NCBI GenBank assembly: GCA_001799845.1
Contig: MGUG01000054.1
Location: 65,393-129,392 of the forward strand
DNA from: Elusimicrobia bacterium GWC2_64_44
GTDB taxonomy: Bacteria; Elusimicrobiota; Elusimicrobia; Elusimicrobiales; UBA9959
Length of the DNA stretch: 64,000 nucleotides
Direction of reading: 5' to 3'
A program made the position numbers and the translations under genes. Under the pieces are notes generated by a model, which was not told the DNA's origin, ran no database searches, and was given only the letters and a program-made list of their open reading frames with translations. Positions 36,192 through 43,608 of this stretch are shown here, piece by piece. Numbering within the stretch: position 1 is the stretch's first letter; each line of letters starts with the position of its first letter.

Positions 36192-37697
36192 ATGGGTACA
36201 GAAAACAAGGAAGCTTGGGGCTCGCGCATAGGCCTGGTGCTGGCCATGGCGGGCAATGCCGTGGGCCTGGGCAACTTCCTGCGCTTTCCGGCGCAGGCGG
36301 TGCAGAACGGCGGGGGGGCCTTCATCATCCCCTACCTGGTCTGCTTCGTGCTGATGGGCCTGCCGCTGCTCTACGTCGAGTGGGCCATGGGCCGCCACGC
36401 CGGCAACCGCGGCCACCACAGCACGCCCTTCATCTTCGGCGCCATGCACAAGCACTCCTTCTGGAAATACGCGGGCGTGCTGGGACTCTTTATCAGCATC
36501 GGCATCTGCGCCTACTACACCTATATAGAGGCGTGGACCCTCTCCTGGGCCTACCATAGCGCCATGGGGCATTTCATGGGCATGTCCCAGGACCAGGTAG
36601 CGGCTTTCTTCAAGAATTACGTCGCGCTGGGCACCTCCGAGCCTATCATGGTCTGGGTGCTCTGCGTGGCCCTTAACACCTGGATACTCTCGCGCGGCCT
36701 GCAGGGCGGCGTCGAAATGGCGGCCAAGATCGGCATGCCGCTGCTGCTGCTGTTCGGCGTGGTGCTGGCCTTCCGCGGCGTCACGCTTACGGCGGGCTCC
36801 CACGGCGCGGTCAATAGCGGCCTGCTGGGGCTGAACTTCCTGTGGACGCCGAATTTCAGCTCCATCTGGGACCCGGTGGTGTGGCGCAACGCGGCCGGGC
36901 AGATCTTCTTTACACTGTCGCTGGGCATGGGCAGCATCCACTGCTACGCCTCTTACGTCAAGTGCAAGGACGACATAGCCTTGAACGCCATGAGCGCCGG
37001 CTGGATGAACGAGTTCGTGGAGGTGGTGCTGGGCTCGGCCATCATCATCCCCATCGCCGTCGGTTACCTCGGAGTGGATAAAGTGGTGGAGATGACCAAG
37101 GGCGGCAGCGGCTTCGGCATCGGCTTCATGACGCTGCCTTACCTCTTTACCCAGTGGGGCCCCGCCCTGTCAGCCCTGTCGGGCATCATGTGGTTCGGCC
37201 TGCTGTTCTTCGCCGGCATTACCTCGTCGCTCGCCATGGGCACGCCGGTGATGGCCTTCATGGAAGACGAGTTCGGCTGGAAGCGCCGCAACGGCGCACT
37301 CTTCTTCGGCGCGGCGGTGCTGCTGCTCGGCATCCCGTCTGTGCTGTCGCAGGAGGCCTTCAACGAGTTCGACTACTGGGCCGGCACCATAGCGCTGGTG
37401 GTCTTCTCGCTCCTCGAGATAATCCTTTTCGCCTGGGTGTTCGGCATGGAGAAGGGCTGGAAAGAGATAACGGCGGGCGCGGATATGAAGGTGCCCATCG
37501 CCTTTAAATATGTCATCAAGTACGTGACGCCGGTGTTCCTGCTGATAGTCTTTGTCGGCAGCCTGCCGGAAGTCTGGGCCACGCTGACCAAGCCGGTCAC
37601 GTTCCAGGTGGCGCTGGCGCGCGGCCTGATGGTGGCCCTCTTCGCCGGGCTGTCGGGTCTGGTCTGGCTGGCAGGAAGGAAGAAGGTGACCATATGA
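36192..37697 (+). CDS. Sodium-dependent transporter, NSS/SNF family (LeuT fold)
   Basis: A 501-residue inner-membrane protein with about 11-12 helices. The unwound helix 1 motif GNAVGLGNFLRFP near residues 18-30 carries the sodium and substrate backbone contacts, and E-W-A-M-G-R near 64 is also typical. Bacterial NSS proteins take up amino acids with sodium. The stop codon overlaps the start of a 47-residue protein resembling MetS, the small subunit of methionine/alanine NSS systems. This points to a two-component MetP-type transporter, although the amino acid is not certain. No strong promoter is visible in the 55 bases after the previous terminator. Confidence 0.92.
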   Translation: MGTENKEAWGSRIGLVLAMAGNAVGLGNFLRFPAQAVQNGGGAFIIPYLVCFVLMGLPLLYVEWAMGRHAGNRGHHSTPFIFGAMHKHSFWKYAGVLGLFISIGICAYYTYIEAWTLSWAYHSAMGHFMGMSQDQVAAFFKNYVALGTSEPIMVWVLCVALNTWILSRGLQGGVEMAAKIGMPLLLLFGVVLAFRGVTLTAGSHGAVNSGLLGLNFLWTPNFSSIWDPVVWRNAAGQIFFTLSLGMGSIHCYASYVKCKDDIALNAMSAGWMNEFVEVVLGSAIIIPIAVGYLGVDKVVEMTKGGSGFGIGFMTLPYLFTQWGPALSALSGIMWFGLLFFAGITSSLAMGTPVMAFMEDEFGWKRRNGALFFGAAVLLLGIPSVLSQEAFNEFDYWAGTIALVVFSLLEIILFAWVFGMEKGWKEITAGADMKVPIAFKYVIKYVTPVFLLIVFVGSLPEVWATLTKPVTFQVALARGLMVALFAGLSGLVWLAGRKKVTI

Positions 37698-37837
37698 GCA
37701 CTAGCGCGCTGACGATAATGCTGATCACCGAGGTAACGATAACGGCTTTCACGCTGTATTACTTCTGGAAAGTAGTTACCACCCCGCCCAGGGCGGAGCC
37801 GGACTCCTACGCCGCCAACGACGACGAGCCGCGCTAG
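37694..37837 (+). CDS. MetS-like small subunit of the NSS transporter
   Basis: A 47-residue protein starting with MSTSALTIMLITEV, a single hydrophobic helix (about residues 6-25) and a short acidic tail (PDSYAANDDEPR). Its ATG overlaps the transporter stop (ATGA). Small one-helix partners with this 'MSTSA' start are known for bacterial NSS transporters such as MetPS, where the small subunit is needed for uptake. Size, start, topology and overlap all agree. It is easily missed by gene callers because of its length. Confidence 0.78.
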   Translation: MSTSALTIMLITEVTITAFTLYYFWKVVTTPPRAEPDSYAANDDEPR

Positions 37838-37865
37838 CCCGCAGGCTAGCGCCCCCTGAGGTACG

Positions 37866-38189
37866 ATGAACGATAGAAAACTTACCGGTTATCTGCTGCT
37901 GGCCTGCGGCCTGGGGCTCATGGCCGCCAGCTCCGTGATGCTGTGGCGCACCTTCTACGGCAGCATGGAGCCGCCGCAGACTTTCGCCTCCGAGAGTACG
38001 GTCACGCTGACCATGGCCTCCGGCATGGCCGTCAACCTGCCCCTGCCGCCGCAGGTGAACCGCTTCGCCAACCTGTCGCTCGCTTTCATGCTGATGTTCT
38101 TCCTGGCCGTGGTGGGCGGCAAGGTGGGAAACCTTGGCGCGAAGCTGATAAACGGCCCCGCCGCGCCGCCTCCGCCCAGGCAGCCTTAG
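37866..38189 (+). CDS. Two-helix membrane protein of unknown function
   Basis: A 107-residue protein with two predicted membrane helices, residues about 7-27 (GYLLLACGLGLMAASSVML) and 68-88 (LSLAFMLMFFLAVVGGKVG), joined by a roughly 40-residue loop rich in Thr, Ser and Met. The tail is proline-rich (APPPPRQP). A weak GAGG precedes the ATG. It lies 28 bases after the MetS-like gene and before a terminator hairpin, so it may share the transporter transcript. It could be a third subunit or unrelated. No family is recognised. Confidence 0.65.
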   Translation: MNDRKLTGYLLLACGLGLMAASSVMLWRTFYGSMEPPQTFASESTVTLTMASGMAVNLPLPPQVNRFANLSLAFMLMFFLAVVGGKVGNLGAKLINGPAAPPPPRQP

Positions 38190-38199
38190 CCGCTTTCCC

Positions 38200-38222
38200 G
38201 GGCCGCCTCAGGCGGCCCTTCT
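38200..38222 (+). terminator. Terminator of the NSS transporter operon
   Basis: An 8-bp stem GGGCCGCC / GGCGGCCC (38200-38207 and 38211-38218) with loop TCA and a short TTCTT tail. Confidence 0.65.
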
Positions 38223-38234
38223 TCCAGGCGGATT

Positions 38235-38262
38235 TTGACTTGTCTTAAGATTTATATATAAT
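38235..38262 (+). promoter_or_regulatory. Promoter of tRNA-Thr
   Basis: TTGACT (38235-38240), a 16-base spacer and TATAAT (38257-38262), 11 bases before the tRNA. A near-consensus stable-RNA promoter. Confidence 0.75.
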
Positions 38263-38273
38263 TAATAACGGTT

Positions 38274-38346
38274 GCCGAGGTAGCTCAACTGGTAGAGCGT
38301 TCGCTTCGTAAGCGACAGGTTGTGGGTTCAAGTCCCATCCTCGGCT
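38274..38346 (+). tRNA. tRNA-Thr (anticodon CGU)
   Basis: A 73-base cloverleaf without encoded CCA. The acceptor stem is GCCGAGG/CCUCGGC, the D arm is GCUC-AACUGGUA-GAGC, the anticodon loop is UUCGUAA with anticodon CGU, and the T arm is GUGGG-UUCAAGU-CCCAU. The discriminator base is U. The top pair of the anticodon stem (U27, C43) is mismatched, the other four pairs are good. CCA must be added after transcription, unlike the initiator tRNA in this window. The 70 bases after it show only a short A/T-rich stretch and no clear terminator. Confidence 0.93.
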
Positions 38347-38416
38347 AAAATTTTTTACAGGGGTTGGGCGCAGTTTTCCGCAGTTCTTCTTACCTTCCGC
38401 CGTTCTTTAGCGAATC

Positions 38417-40861
38417 ATGTCAAAAAAAACTAACCTGCCGGCTTCAGAGTTCGACGATATAAGTTTTGCCCCGGGGGTCAGTTTCGCCCGCAAGGCCATC
38501 TGGTGGTGGCTGCCGGTGCTCTATCTCCTGATCTCCGACACTTTCTACCTGCGCACCTACGATTCCGCGCAGGTGAAGATCACCCTGCTGCAGATGGGCG
38601 GTTTCGGGCTGCTGGGCCTGTGGGCCTCGCTGCTGGTGCTGGAGGGCCGCCGCGCCTTCCGCCGCGAGGACTTCGTCTTCCTGGCGCCGTTCTTCGCCTA
38701 CCTGCTCTACGTGATCGTTTCCTTCGTCAGCGCGCCCTACCGGGGGCCCAGCGTGGACGACTTCGTGCGCTACCTGCTGTACATGTCGGTCACGCTGATC
38801 GTCATCCGCGAGTTCACCGCCAGCGCCGTCGACCGGCTGACCAGCGTGCTGATGGTCACCGCCTACATCGCCATCGGCTACGGCGTGGTGCAGTTCCTCG
38901 ACACCCGCTTCTTCCCGCCCAAGGACATGGGCCCCGGGCTGGACCCTTTCGTCTGGCGCTGGGCTTTCGGGCCGCGCGTGTTCTCCACCTACGGCAATCC
39001 CAACTTCTTCGGCAACTTCCTCGTGCTGATCCTGCCGATCATAGTCACCCAGTGGATGAAACGCAAGTCCGTGTTCCTGCTGCCGCTCATCGGCATGAAC
39101 CTGCTCTGCCTCTACGCCACCCAGACAAAGGGCGCCTTCCTGGGCTTCGGTATATCGGCTTTCCTGTTCTCTGTGTTCTACGGCTACTTCTTCCTGCGGG
39201 AGCGGTTGAAGATAAGCAAGGGCGCCTTCCTGGCCCTGGCCTCGATCATTCCGGCCGGGGCTTTCCTGGTGATCTACCTGCTGGGCAACGCGCTTTCCTA
39301 CAGCTTCCGCATAAACACCTGGCTGTCCACCTGGGAGATGATAGAGACCCATCCCCTGACAGGCATCGGCGTGGGCAGTTTCAAGGTCATCTACCCGGCT
39401 TTCCGCCGCCCGGAGATCTTCCACATCGAAGGCAAGCACAACACCGAGACCGACCACGCCGAGGACGAGCACCTGGAGCAGTGGATGGACAACGGCCTGA
39501 TAGGCTTCGGGCTGTACCTCTGGATAATTTTCTTCGTGACGACGGTGGGCCTGCGCGCGCTGGGCTCGCTGACGGCCAACCTGAAAGGGGCGCGGCCGCC
39601 GCCGGTGGCCTACGACCTGCTGGGTTACCTCACCGCGCTGCTGGGGATGCTCGCGCATAATTTCACCGACGTCAGCATGCGGTTCGTCTCGTCGGGCGTC
39701 TACCTGGGCCTGCTGCCCGGGGCCATCATCGTCCTGGCGCGCGGCCACGCGCTCTGGGAACTGCATTACAAGGAAGAGTCACAGGAGGCCAAGGACGAGG
39801 CCGCCGATCCGGCCGGCAAGGACGGTTTCTATCCCATGCTGGTCTGGGTGGCCCGCGCGGCCGGCCTGGCCGGCGTGCTCTACGCCGCCTGGCTGGTGCT
39901 CAGCGAGTTCGCCGGCCTGCAGGGCCCCCTGCGCAACTACATCGCCGGCGGCGAGATCCTGCAGTGGCATATCTCCTGGGCGCTGATGCTGCTCTGCGTC
40001 GGCTACGCCGTCTACTCCTTCGGCGGCGTCATCCTGAAGGGCGCCTCGGCCGCGGTGCCGGTGGTGATCCTGCTGACCCTGCTGCCGATCTATTACTTCT
40101 GGGGCTGGTTCAAGGGCGACGTCTACCACAACATGGCCATCTTCTTCTCCAAGCAGGGGAAATGGGAAGACGCTATCGGCTATTACAAGCGCGTCAACAA
40201 GCTCAACCAGTTCTTCATCATGCCGTATTACTTCACCGGCAACGTCTTCAACGACCGTTTCAACATGGAGCGGGCTTACCGGCCGGAGTGGGGGGACACC
40301 AACAACCAGCCCCGCGACGACTTCGAGCGGGCGATGGAGGCCTACGAATACGTGCGCAGTATAGCGCCCAACTACGTGCAGATGCACCACCAGGTTGGCA
40401 CGCTCTACATGAAGATGCACGACCACATGGCGCGGCAGGGCAAACAGAAAGAGGCGCAGCAGTACCTCGACATGGCGCTGGCCCGCTACAACCTCTACGA
40501 GAACCTGGACCCGGTCTACCAGCCGAACTATTACCGCAAGGCGCAGGTCTATATCATGCGCAACGACCTGAAATCGGCCGAGCGGGAGTACAAGAACAAC
40601 GTAGAGGCCTGGAAGTGCCACAAGAAGGACCACAACCACGGCAGCCCCGAGGGCTACACGCTGCTGGCCAACGTGCAGTACGCGCTCAACAAGTTCCCCG
40701 AGGCCGCCAGGAACTACCGGCTGGCCCTGGAGAAGGACCCGAATTACGAGCAGGCTAAGCGCAACCTGCAGGTGGTTTACGGCAGGTTCCCGGAACTGGC
40801 GCGGGCCGCTGAAAAAGAGAAGGCCGCGCTGGTGACGGTGACCGGAATAGAAACGCGCTAA
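38417..40861 (+). CDS. O-antigen ligase-like (Wzy_C) membrane protein with C-terminal TPRs
   Basis: An 814-residue protein with about 12-14 membrane helices in the first 570 residues. The Wzy_C region has the large periplasmic loop, with S-T-Y-G-N-P-N-F-F-G-N near 192, the conserved E-T-H-P-L-T-G-I-G-V-G-S-F near 312 and an A-E-D-E-H-L-E-Q-W segment near 347. The C-terminal third carries TPR motifs (E-D-A-I-G-Y-Y-K-R, F-P-E-A-A-R-N-Y-R-L-A-L-E-K-D-P-N-Y) for partner binding. The family joins lipid-linked glycans to lipid A or to proteins (PglL-like). The following gene is a homologue overlapping by one base (TAATG). Placement next to the pilus cluster suggests a link to pilin or surface glycosylation. 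Confidence 0.88.
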   Translation: MSKKTNLPASEFDDISFAPGVSFARKAIWWWLPVLYLLISDTFYLRTYDSAQVKITLLQMGGFGLLGLWASLLVLEGRRAFRREDFVFLAPFFAYLLYVIVSFVSAPYRGPSVDDFVRYLLYMSVTLIVIREFTASAVDRLTSVLMVTAYIAIGYGVVQFLDTRFFPPKDMGPGLDPFVWRWAFGPRVFSTYGNPNFFGNFLVLILPIIVTQWMKRKSVFLLPLIGMNLLCLYATQTKGAFLGFGISAFLFSVFYGYFFLRERLKISKGAFLALASIIPAGAFLVIYLLGNALSYSFRINTWLSTWEMIETHPLTGIGVGSFKVIYPAFRRPEIFHIEGKHNTETDHAEDEHLEQWMDNGLIGFGLYLWIIFFVTTVGLRALGSLTANLKGARPPPVAYDLLGYLTALLGMLAHNFTDVSMRFVSSGVYLGLLPGAIIVLARGHALWELHYKEESQEAKDEAADPAGKDGFYPMLVWVARAAGLAGVLYAAWLVLSEFAGLQGPLRNYIAGGEILQWHISWALMLLCVGYAVYSFGGVILKGASAAVPVVILLTLLPIYYFWGWFKGDVYHNMAIFFSKQGKWEDAIGYYKRVNKLNQFFIMPYYFTGNVFNDRFNMERAYRPEWGDTNNQPRDDFERAMEAYEYVRSIAPNYVQMHHQVGTLYMKMHDHMARQGKQKEAQQYLDMALARYNLYENLDPVYQPNYYRKAQVYIMRNDLKSAEREYKNNVEAWKCHKKDHNHGSPEGYTLLANVQYALNKFPEAARNYRLALEKDPNYEQAKRNLQVVYGRFPELARAAEKEKAALVTVTGIETR

Positions 40862-43464
40862 TGGCTGACACGGAAAACACCCTCCCGGTCCCGCGCGCCC
40901 CGCTGGCCATGCTGCTGGCGGCGGTCTTTTTCGTGTCGCCGCTGATGTTCTTCACGGGGCTTACCCGCAACCCGTATTACCTGCAGATAGCGCTGCTGAA
41001 CTCAGGCCTGCTGGCCGCGGCGGGGCTTTTCCTGTGGCAGTCCGCCAGGCGCGGCGCCTGGCTGCTGCCCGCCACCCCGCTGACCCGCCCGCTGCTGGCG
41101 CTGGGCCTGGTATACCTGCTCTCCTTCGCCTGGGCCTGGTTCGGCCATGCGCCTTTCTACCGCCCGGCCATGACCTCCGAGGGGCTGAAGGCCCTGCTCT
41201 TCTTCCTGATCAATTGCCTGGGCGCTTTCTACCTGGCGCTGAGCGTGCCTTACGGCGGCTCCGACGAGGAAGTGCCCGCCGGCAAATGGCTGCTCTTCAT
41301 CCTGGGCTGGGGCTCGCTGTGGTTCCTGTTCCCGGCGCTGAGGGCGCCCGCCGCCGCCGACACGCTGTTCGACCGGCTCTTCGACCCTTACGGCTTCCTG
41401 GTCTGGGTCACCGGCTTCACGGCCGTCTACCTGCTTATCCGCCGGACCCGCCAGGAGGATATCCTTCACCTCGCCCTGTCGGCCGGGGCGGTGGCTTCCC
41501 TCTACGGCATCCTCCAGTATTTCCGCGTCGAGCTGGTCTGGGCCAAGCAGCTTGCCGCCTACGGCAACCGCTCGGTTTCCACGTTCGGCAACCCTAACTT
41601 CATTTCCACCTACCTGGTGATACTCGCGCCGCTGGCCGCCTCGCTGCTGATGAAGGCCCGCACCGGCGCGCAGCGCGCGTTCTACGGCCTGGTGCTGCTG
41701 TCCTACATCGGCATGCTTATGTGCAGCCTGACGCGCTCGTCGTGGATAGGCCTTGGCGTGGGCTTCGCCTTCCTGTTCGCCTTCGCCTCTCACCGCGCGC
41801 AGCTCAGGGCGAATAAAAAATTCCTGTACCCGTTCTTCGCCGCGGCGCTGCTGACGCTGGCCCTGTGGCCTTCGGATTCCCTGAAGCCGTTCAGCTCCGG
41901 CCTGGCCAACCGCGTCAGCGAAGCCGCCAGCGGCGTCGGCTCCGCTTCGTCGGTGAGCCTGTCGGGGGACGAGGGCCGCGTCTACCAGTCCTTCCACCAG
42001 CGCCTGCTGATCTGGACCAGCGCCTGGCAGATGGGGCTGGAGAACCCGCTGCTGGGCAAGGGCTGGGGCCAGTTCGAGCTGTTCTACCCGTTCTACCAGG
42101 GCCGCCTGGTCGCCAATTTCCCGGTGATGCGGCCGCTGCGCACCCACGCCAACAACGCCCACAACGAGGTGCTGGAGCAGTGGTCGCAGGCCGGCCTCGT
42201 CGGGCTGGGCGTCTATCTCTGGTTCCTGGCAACGCTGTTCTACGGCTTCTGGCGCTTCTACCGCACGGCCGGCCCCGGGGCCGCCTACGGGGCCGTGCCC
42301 CTGGCCGCGGGCCTGGCCGGCGCGCTGGCCGACAACCTGCTCAACGTTTCGCTGCACTTCGCCGTGCCCGGGCTCATGTTCTGGTGGGTCGCCGGGGCGC
42401 TCGCGCTGAGAACGGCGGGCCCGTCCGCGCCGGCGCCTTGGCGCCGCCCGCGCGCCGCCGCCACCCTGGCCTGGCTCCTGGTCTTCGGCTGCGCCGCCGG
42501 CGTCTGGTCCTGGCAGCGCCAGTTCATGCGCGAGTACCACTATTTCACCGGCTTCAGGGCCATGCGCGCCGGCGCCCTGCCCGCGGCCGTGCGCGAGCTG
42601 CGCGCCGCCTGGGAGGCCCACCCCCGGGAGGTCAACAGCAACTACGAGTACGGCAACGCCTATGTGCGCTCCGGCGACCTGGAGAAGGGCGCGTGGGCCT
42701 ACGGCGAGGCGCTGCGCTCCAACGCCGGCTACGACGAGATCTATTTCAACCTCGCCATCGTCCTCAAGCGCCTGGGGCGGACGGAAGAAGCGCTGCGGCA
42801 TCTGCAGATCTCCTCCGTTATCAACCCGCTGAACCCCACCACCTGGCAGGCGCTGGCAGAGATCTATTTCTCCGCCCCGGACCGCGCCGCGGTGGCGGGC
42901 CGGGCGGCGGCCGACTTCGAGGAGGCCGTACGGATCTTCCCCTACGACCCAAACATGTGGAACACCCTGGGCTATTTTTACACGCTGCTCAAGAAGCCCG
43001 AGGCGGCCCACCGCGCCTACGCGGGCGGCGTGCGCGCCGACCCCGGTAACGCTATGTTGCAGCAGAACCTCGCCGGCGTCTCGCGGCAGCTGGGCCTGCG
43101 CGACGACCCGCAGCTGCGCTGGCTGTCCGAGTACCTGCGCCTCGAGCGGGTCCTGGCCGGGCCCGGCGCCGCGCCCGCCGACCTGAAGGCCGCGGACGCT
43201 CTGCTGGCCCTGGAGCCCGCCTCTCCCAGGGCGCGGCTGCTGCGCGCCAGACTTTATTTCAAGGCCGGCCGCCTGCCGGAGGCCAAGACGGAACTGGCGG
43301 CCCTGGTCCGGAATAATTACGCCGACAACCAGGCCCGCTACGGCCTGGCGGTCATCTATGAAAGAGAGGGGGAGATAGCGCTGGCCCGCGAGGAATGGCG
43401 GCGCTTCCTGGAGGTAGAGCCGGGCAACGCCGCGATAGCCCAGCGCCTGGCCGCACTGAAATAG
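40861..43464 (+). CDS. Second O-antigen ligase-like (Wzy_C) protein with C-terminal TPRs
   Basis: An 867-residue homologue of the preceding protein with the same plan: about 12 membrane helices, a Wzy_C loop (S-T-F-G-N-P-N-F-I-S-T near 240, N-P-L-L-G-K-G-W-G-Q-F near 392, N-A-H-N-E-V-L-E-Q-W near 426), then about 300 residues of TPRs. A last TPR ends the chain (A-R-E-E-W-R-R-F-L-E-V-E-P-G-N). ATG 40861 shares its first base with the previous stop, so translation is coupled. The two proteins probably arose by tandem duplication and have since diverged in the N-terminal helices. They may act on different acceptors or as a pair. Confidence 0.88.
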   Translation: MADTENTLPVPRAPLAMLLAAVFFVSPLMFFTGLTRNPYYLQIALLNSGLLAAAGLFLWQSARRGAWLLPATPLTRPLLALGLVYLLSFAWAWFGHAPFYRPAMTSEGLKALLFFLINCLGAFYLALSVPYGGSDEEVPAGKWLLFILGWGSLWFLFPALRAPAAADTLFDRLFDPYGFLVWVTGFTAVYLLIRRTRQEDILHLALSAGAVASLYGILQYFRVELVWAKQLAAYGNRSVSTFGNPNFISTYLVILAPLAASLLMKARTGAQRAFYGLVLLSYIGMLMCSLTRSSWIGLGVGFAFLFAFASHRAQLRANKKFLYPFFAAALLTLALWPSDSLKPFSSGLANRVSEAASGVGSASSVSLSGDEGRVYQSFHQRLLIWTSAWQMGLENPLLGKGWGQFELFYPFYQGRLVANFPVMRPLRTHANNAHNEVLEQWSQAGLVGLGVYLWFLATLFYGFWRFYRTAGPGAAYGAVPLAAGLAGALADNLLNVSLHFAVPGLMFWWVAGALALRTAGPSAPAPWRRPRAAATLAWLLVFGCAAGVWSWQRQFMREYHYFTGFRAMRAGALPAAVRELRAAWEAHPREVNSNYEYGNAYVRSGDLEKGAWAYGEALRSNAGYDEIYFNLAIVLKRLGRTEEALRHLQISSVINPLNPTTWQALAEIYFSAPDRAAVAGRAAADFEEAVRIFPYDPNMWNTLGYFYTLLKKPEAAHRAYAGGVRADPGNAMLQQNLAGVSRQLGLRDDPQLRWLSEYLRLERVLAGPGAAPADLKAADALLALEPASPRARLLRARLYFKAGRLPEAKTELAALVRNNYADNQARYGLAVIYEREGEIALAREEWRRFLEVEPGNAAIAQRLAALK

Positions 43465-43468
43465 CCGC

Positions 43469-43532
43469 GCGGCACAAACACAGTTTTGGCCGCCTTGCGC
43501 ATAGCGCTTGATGCGGCACAAACATAGTTTTG
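43469..43532 (+). repeat. Paired 20-bp direct repeats upstream of the pilus cluster
   Basis: GCGGCACAAACACAGTTTTG (43469-43488) and a copy with one change (43513-43532) lie 44 bp apart, about four helical turns. Each contains an imperfect inverted repeat (ACAAAC...GTTTTG). They occupy the 144-base gap before the OmpA-like gene and look like a regulator's paired binding sites. Confidence 0.6.
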
Positions 43533-43608
43533 TAACAATCCTGTAATAATTAGGTAAACAGGAAAAGGTTAAATATAGCGGACAGGATCGAGTGCAGAGA
43601 TCCGTATC

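Noticed and set aside
43469-43532. Direct repeats considered as insertion-sequence ends or att sites
   Set aside because: Only 24 bases lie between the copies, with no transposase or integrase in the window.
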